Shown here piece by piece: positions 58,661-64,000 of a stretch of DNA of 64,000 nucleotides. The notes beneath the pieces were generated by a model, which was not told where the DNA came from, did no database searches, and was given only the letters and a program-made list of their open reading frames with translations. Location: assembly GCF_000003815.2 (NCBI RefSeq), contig NC_049993.1, forward strand, positions 17,945,139 to 18,009,138. Direction: 5' to 3'. Made by a program: the position numbers and the translations under genes. The DNA is from Branchiostoma floridae (lineage: Eukaryota > Chordata > Leptocardii > Amphioxiformes > Branchiostomatidae). Numbering within the stretch: the stretch's first letter is position 1; each line of letters starts with the position of its first letter.

Positions 58661-61294
58661 ACGACAGGCCGATCTCTGACTGTTGAAGTTACCGACGACC
58701 GTCAGTAAACCACGGAAAACAGAAGGATGGCAGAAGAATTGACTTTAAGCAAGCAAACTGGATATTTCTTGTATGCAGGGGTTGGATCAGGATCAGGCAA
58801 AGTGTTTCAACGAAAAGTATGATATAAAAGACACCAAACTACACAATATGTAAAGAGAGTGGTCGTGGGCAGTATGTGTACTAGTATATTTTTACGTAAC
58901 TAACAAGCAATTTAGCAACAACGGAGGTACTCAGAGTCAATGTTAAACAAATCTTAGTGTACACTATAGAATGAACTTAACCTGGACGGCAGTTCTAACG
59001 TTGACCGCCACTGTTATACTGTTCCCCGACCAGCCTCATTAAAACACGAAAAAACAGGCAGGTGAAAGCTGAAGTTTATAACGAGTCGTAGCAAGGTGGT
59101 TACTTCAATTTCTGTTGGGTTTTGTACAGGTAGAATCTTCATGAGACAAAGTCATAAGCGGAGGTCGATCTAACCATGAACGCAGGAACAAAAGATGTAC
59201 ATCACTCGAAATCAACTCTTAGTATCACTGTAGTATTTTAGAGCTTCAGAAATGTGAACTGGAACTAATGTGAGGAAGGAAAACTGTACCGTAACCAATC
59301 TATGTAGCAGTGAAATGTGCGTAATTAGCGTGAATTAACTCGAGAAGTTTGCATTGACTAGATCATATGCTTATGAGCTTGTATAACTGTCCTATAGCCA
59401 GGACAGATGCATATTTGGTGCTGAAGATAAAAAGAAAAACGTTTAAAGAAGAAAATCATTGTTGATGTTATTATGTCTTTGTGAATTACAAATACATTGT
59501 ATGTAGAAAATTGCATCCAAACTAATAAAGTAACAAGTGTTTATCACAATATACAATAAAGTTTCAATTTTGTCATGAAAACAATTGAGCACAACAAGAT
59601 AGAATGATGCTAATGAAATGTAGAAATGTGAACAGATATAAGATGGAGGTTTCTGAATTAAGACCTGATCAGTCTAATGAAGGCGCGTTAGTTTGACTTT
59701 TGTTCCGTTACTTAGCGAGTTAATTGTTCTTCGCCATCTACAGTTATTAAGCAAAAAGTTGTACAACGCATTCACGATTGCCCCACAGTTGCCCCCCCCC
59801 CCCAAAAAAAATATAAAATCGCTTTCGTGAGCACTGAAAACAAGCATCAAAGAAATACTGCCACATTCCACTGTTACTTGAAGTAAGAATAATGTTTTTA
59901 ATTGTCTACATTTATGCACGTAACTATCGGAGTCTTCACAAAGATTGCACCGCTAATGGGTGAATCTATTGACATTTCTTTGTGAAACTTTTGTTTTCTA
60001 CGACATCTGTGTAACTAAATGTAGACAATATAACATGAAGTTTTCACCTGGGATAAGAGTACAACAAGGAGAGACAGTAACAGACCAGACTACAGCCTCG
60101 CCGTAATAGGAGACGTTGGTTAAGGTAGGAATACAAGCCTAGTAAGAGTTAATTGGCCCTAGGAATGAACTGGATGACCGGCGATATTCTCCAAGCAGAG
60201 GTTGTGCCGTGGATATATAGTTGTGGTCAGGTTTTTCAACGGCTCGCTGCCATCATGTGAGAGGAGCGAGCCGGTAAAAAACCCCTGACCACAACTGATA
60301 TATCCTCGACACAACCTCTGCTTGGAGAATAGGCCGGCGATATAGCTGGATAGACTGCAACTGCAAAAGACTGACTGAAATCCCATGGCAACTTTATTTG
60401 TCCCACTTTGATCTCAAATTCTTTTTTATCCAGCGGACACGTCAAATAACTCCACATATCCTAGAACATTATTCGCCAGGTGCACAAAAAGAAAAAGAAT
60501 GACAGAAGTTTGGTAGGAAAGTTACCCGGTCGCTTTGCAAAACATGGAGAAAAATATATCAAGGAGCTTTTGATAAATCTCCTTGAATATACACAATATG
60601 CTGTGGTTGAGAACTTTCGCCAAATACTATGTACGCGTTTTGTTGTATGAAACAGGTGTGAAACAAGCGGTATCCTTCATCCTTATCAGGGATCAAAACG
60701 GTGCGTTCTTTACAAGAACACTAGCCTCTACGGTACCTGCAGGCTCCGTGGTTCGGTGGTCTCATTGTAGAAATTGGACAAATAGAGTCAAAAGTACGCT
60801 TGGGGAGTCGGCCGGCCAGTAGAATCGTTTTTCCTCAAGAGGCTACTAAACAACAGCTAATTTGGGGGTTTCAAACTACACATGTACATCTCATTCGAGA
60901 TTTGCAAGTAAATATATCCGTAATGCAAGATTTGTGTGGCCTATTCCTGGGCTAATCACCAAGCCGGAAGTAGCCATGCACACCCCTAGGGCGACTTCAC
61001 TCCTTTGACGGCTTTTGGTACTATCTTATGCTACCGTAGGATCTGCTTGGAGATGATTAGAGATTCTGGGCGTGTCTCTGACGTCCTCATTAGTTTGACG
61101 TCTATTTATTTCGACCAATCAGAGCATCCCCGATAATTACGTCACGTGGTCGCTCCCCGGTGAATCAGGTTTACGCCGAGCGGAAAATCGTTCTGATCTC
61201 GCAACTGTGCGGGTGTCCTCACCGAGCGCGCCGTAAGTTTACTTCTCAGGAACTGTTCGCGTCTCCTTAAAGATGTGACTGTCGAGAAGAAGCT
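58661..61294. other. Intergenic, G7 to G8
   Basis: 3'-flank units of G7 (inverse of 45000-46240), then at 59820-60180 a block equal to the upstream region of G6 in the same orientation, including donor CCCAG|GTGAAA at 60048, but with no gene body behind it. Foldback at 60186. Remainder featureless. Confidence 0.5.
60186..60330. mobile_element. Near-perfect foldback MITE
   Basis: attctccaagcagaggttgt and its inverse; about 45-base arms. Flanked by ccggcgatat on both sides, a probable 10-base target duplication. Confidence 0.8.
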
Positions 61295-64000
61295 ATGAAG
61301 AAGCTGCTTCTACTAAGGTATGTCTTATTGTCCTAACTCTCGTCAGTTCTTGAAATTACGATTATCTCCTAAACTGCAAATCTTCTCGCTGTTAGTTGTT
61401 TTGATAATTATTTTCCGTTTTTCTTTTCACTAGTTTGTTGCTCGCGAACGCTGGAGCTTCGCCTTCAAGTCTGAGGATAAAAGGTAAGAGAAAAAGCCTT
61501 GGTTTACGCCAAATATAAACGTGACATTTCGTGGTCTTTTTCAGTTGTCATGCCTCGCTCTTTTCCACCTTCCTTACAAGTCCAGCTGTTTATACCACGG
61601 GATGCAGTGGAATTTAGATGGAAATCAGCAAGTAAACAAATGCAAAAAAATCCTCAATTTAGAGAGACCACTCGCTGGGACTTTAAATATTTATTGTTGT
61701 TCACGTGTTTGAGAGATTTCCTTCTGTCTTGCTTTCAGAATGGATCTTATAATTTTAGGCGACTCAGGGATTACTTGAAGTGGTTGTGAAGTGTGTATTG
61801 GCTAATTTGTTGTGTCTGTGCGCGTTCCTTCCCGTGCCAGGCGCCGATAGTCTCTACCAGACTGACTATAGTATACGCTCTGGTTATTATCATAGGGAGA
61901 ATAATTTGCCAGGGGAGTTTTGCTATCAGAGGAGTTCGTCAACACAGAAACCTTAAAGTATGGACTGACTTCCCCGGCCAATTTCCCGATTATTTTTTGC
62001 CAAATTCTACGATCTTCGTACCCCCGTAGGAAGGCCTGGCGGCGGCTCGGCGTCTCCGTGGCGCTAGTTGGAGTGGCTTAGCGTTTATTGCCGGGAATAA
62101 CAAAGGGATTTGGGTCTGAAAGGAAACCGATTATGCGCCATTTGCTTCACAAATACGCGGGAAAAGGCAGAACAAAGTAGCAAAATGGCAAATTAATTTG
62201 CGAAACAAAACTTGTGTACGATCGCACATGTTGAGCATTTACATCAACATTGAAACATAAATACTTAATACTTTAATATCACATCAACTTTGAAGCATAA
62301 TTACCTATAAAAGAGTTCAAAACACGGTTTGTACTTAACGCATCCACGTAATATAAATCTGGGGCACTTTTTGTTTTATTCTAAGAAACTGTTAACCTGT
62401 TATGCAATATTGACAGAAAATTCTAAACATATTTATTTAGTAATTACGAAGTAACTTCCGAACTGAAATACAAGTATATGATTCCTTCTTAGCCTGATTT
62501 AATCGCGCTTCTTATGCCCGTCCTACATTGCCTCCGCGGGGAGGAGTCTACAAGCTCCGGATAGCTGAGTTTGCGTTACACAGAGTCTGTGACAAACTAA
62601 TTTCTTCTCTGTCCTTGAGTCTTTCTAATCCTGATCTCAAGAACTTGAGAAAAAGGTTTTAAAGCGGATCAAGCAGAAAGGTACACACAGCCGGAGGAAA
62701 GGACACGCTCCCTAACCACATAATGTGTGTGCCCAACCCAGCCGCTGTGTAGCCACTTGTAGCTGGCTTTTAAAACAATCAAAACATGCAAAGTGATTTT
62801 TTTCCATTCCTGAATCTCCAAGCAGATAATTGGAGCGGGATACTTGGATCAAAATTTATTCACTGATTAGCTACAAGTAATGTATCGTACAATTAGTAAG
62901 AAGCTAGCCTCCATGACGTGCATAAAAAACAACCTACAATTTACATACAAATTACTGAAGTTGAGAGTTGTTAAAGCCCCCTTTACAAATCAAGAATTTA
63001 GCTCAGCCGAGTTGTCAGCGAGCTCTAAATTACAAGGAGGTATGACCCTGATGCTGAAGAAGAAACTCTACCATTTGTTCGTAGGCATCAGGGTCATGAC
63101 TCCTCGTAATTAAGAGCTCGCTGACAACTCGGCCGAGCTAAATTCTTGATTTGTAAAGGGGGCTTAAAGCTGACCTTGCTATCGTATATGGTAATGAAAG
63201 ATCCTTTGCAGTCTTCTTGTAATCTCCAAGCAGATCCTACGGTAGCACAAGATAGCATCAAAAGCTGGCAGAGGAGTGAAGCCGGCTTAGGAGTGTGTTT
63301 CGCTACCGGGGTCTACATGGCAAATGTACACATCTTGGCTGACTACACTCCTTGGCCAGTTTGGTACTATCTTATGCCATTGTAGGATCTGCTTGGAGAT
63401 TAGTCTTCTTGCAGATTGTAATTTCTGGCCCCCTGATTACTAGTATCTCTGTATCTGTATCTATATAGTCGGTATAACCGCCCTTCGGCGTAACACACCA
63501 GCTTTGCAGGCACGCGGTGCAGCAGCATCTGTATCTGTACAGTGGCCAGATAAAAGTAATTTCTTGTACAACACACCTGACCTGCTTTATTTTTTGCTCT
63601 AATCCTTAGATTGAACCCAAAGAAAATCTGAAGTTTCAAAGTTTGTATGTACATGTAGGATGAATGCAAGAATTGTTGCTTGATCAAGTATCAAAGAAGA
63701 AGTCAAATCCAACAAAACTAGCATCATTATACATTTGTACACTTCAGTAGCACAACATAGAATGTAGTTCCTAGCACCATGACCATTGTACTTTTCCTTA
63801 TTATTATGTGTTGTTGGTATTTGCAATTAGCCCTTTGGCATGAATTTGCAATAAACAAACGTTAAGTATTCTCCACAAAAGCATTTTGCATTTAACTGTT
63901 TTAAACATCTTCCTTTTTTTCCCAAACCAGGTGAGTCAGTGCAGAGGATTGTGAGAAGACAGTCTCAGTCGTTACCCGAGTCACATGATGTCCATCCCAT
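61295..64000 (+). CDS. G8: start of a secreted-protein gene, runs off the window
   Basis: Exon 1 61295-61317, exon 2 61434-61483 and exon 3 from 63931. Joined they read MKKLLLLSLLLANAGASPS, a good signal peptide split by an intron, then SLRIKGESVQRIVRRQS and onward to the window end. Phases agree (2 then 1) and donors GTATGT and GTAAGA are canonical. A VRR pair suggests a propeptide cleavage site. The mature protein lies beyond 64000, so the family is unknown. It is not visibly related to the lectin array. The region just upstream (61130-61290) is relatively GC-rich, fitting a promoter. Confidence 0.6.
62971..63167. mobile_element. Near-perfect foldback MITE in G8 intron
   Basis: Arms of about 80 bases, starting ttaaagccccctttacaa and ending with the inverse; central part atgaccctgatgc also inverted. 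Confidence 0.82.
63220..63402. mobile_element. MITE with 9-bp target duplication
   Basis: Ends taatctccaagcagatccta and its inverse; flanked by gtcttcttg at 63211-63219 and 63403-63411. The 9-base target fits Mutator-like elements. Diverged relatives at about 17068-17245 and 61020-61065. Confidence 0.82.

Larger units (their letters stand above)
61484..63930. other. G8 intron 2
   Basis: No exon seen. Holds a repeat related to 39860-39990 and 56190-56360 (near 61845-62015), the repeat at 62490, the foldback at 62971, the MITE at 63220 and a fragment ggtataaccgcccttcgg near 63470 shared with 6950 and 57590. Confidence 0.5.

Overview
The window is eukaryotic nuclear DNA: AT-rich, intron-dense, full of short interspersed repeats, with one 100-base assembly gap (47929-48028). 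Gene content and repeat style (collagen-lectin genes in tandem, tRNA-derived SINEs, many short inverted-repeat elements, strong local duplication) best fit a cephalochordate such as Branchiostoma. The species is an inference, not proven here.

The window is dominated by a tandem array of eight related genes, called G0 to G7 here. Seven lie on the minus strand: G0 (5' part only, 598-4293), G1 (6285-14349), G2 (16950-22776), G3 (25133-30426), G4 (32567-35980), G5 (38026-42407) and G6 (46237-51919). G7 (53505-58660) is on the plus strand, head-to-head with G6. All share one plan: a 43-base start exon; one to nine short cassette exons; an exon with a transmembrane helix; a 63-base coiled-coil exon; a Gly-X-Y collagen exon; a C-type lectin domain (CTLD) exon; and usually a tiny last exon carrying about three codons and the stop. 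Every internal junction is phase 1, and the spliced lengths are whole codon numbers (G1 562, G2 435, G3 571, G4 479, G5 328, G7 511 residues), which supports the models strongly. The predicted products are type II membrane collectins: cytosolic N-terminus, Lys-rich or Cys-Lys-rich juxtamembrane segment, one helix, then a trimerising coil, collagen stalk and sugar-binding head outside.

The most striking feature is the cytosolic part. The cassette exons encode a repeated module of about 31 residues that usually ends in an N-P-x-Y motif, the classic PTB-domain and clathrin-adaptor signal. Cassette number and motif state vary between paralogues, and G3 has a recently expanded run in which the Tyr is replaced by Asp. 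At the other end of the protein the lectin heads differ in their sugar-selectivity triplet (EPN in G3, G5, G6; QPD in G1, G2, G4, G7). The array therefore looks like a lectin-receptor family diversifying ligand recognition and cytosolic signalling or endocytic valency independently.

The array grew by duplication: 1-6230 is a direct copy of 8163-16290, G5 and G6 are close copies, and G6/G7 form an inverted pair. Paralogous empty sites date several insertions: an LTR retroelement with two identical 187-bp LTRs (12224-14099), a LINE fragment with reverse-transcriptase tail (50622-51403) and a SINE (39195-39439). Many foldback/MITE-like elements lie between genes. At the right end (61295 onward) an unrelated plus-strand gene begins with a split signal peptide and runs off the window.
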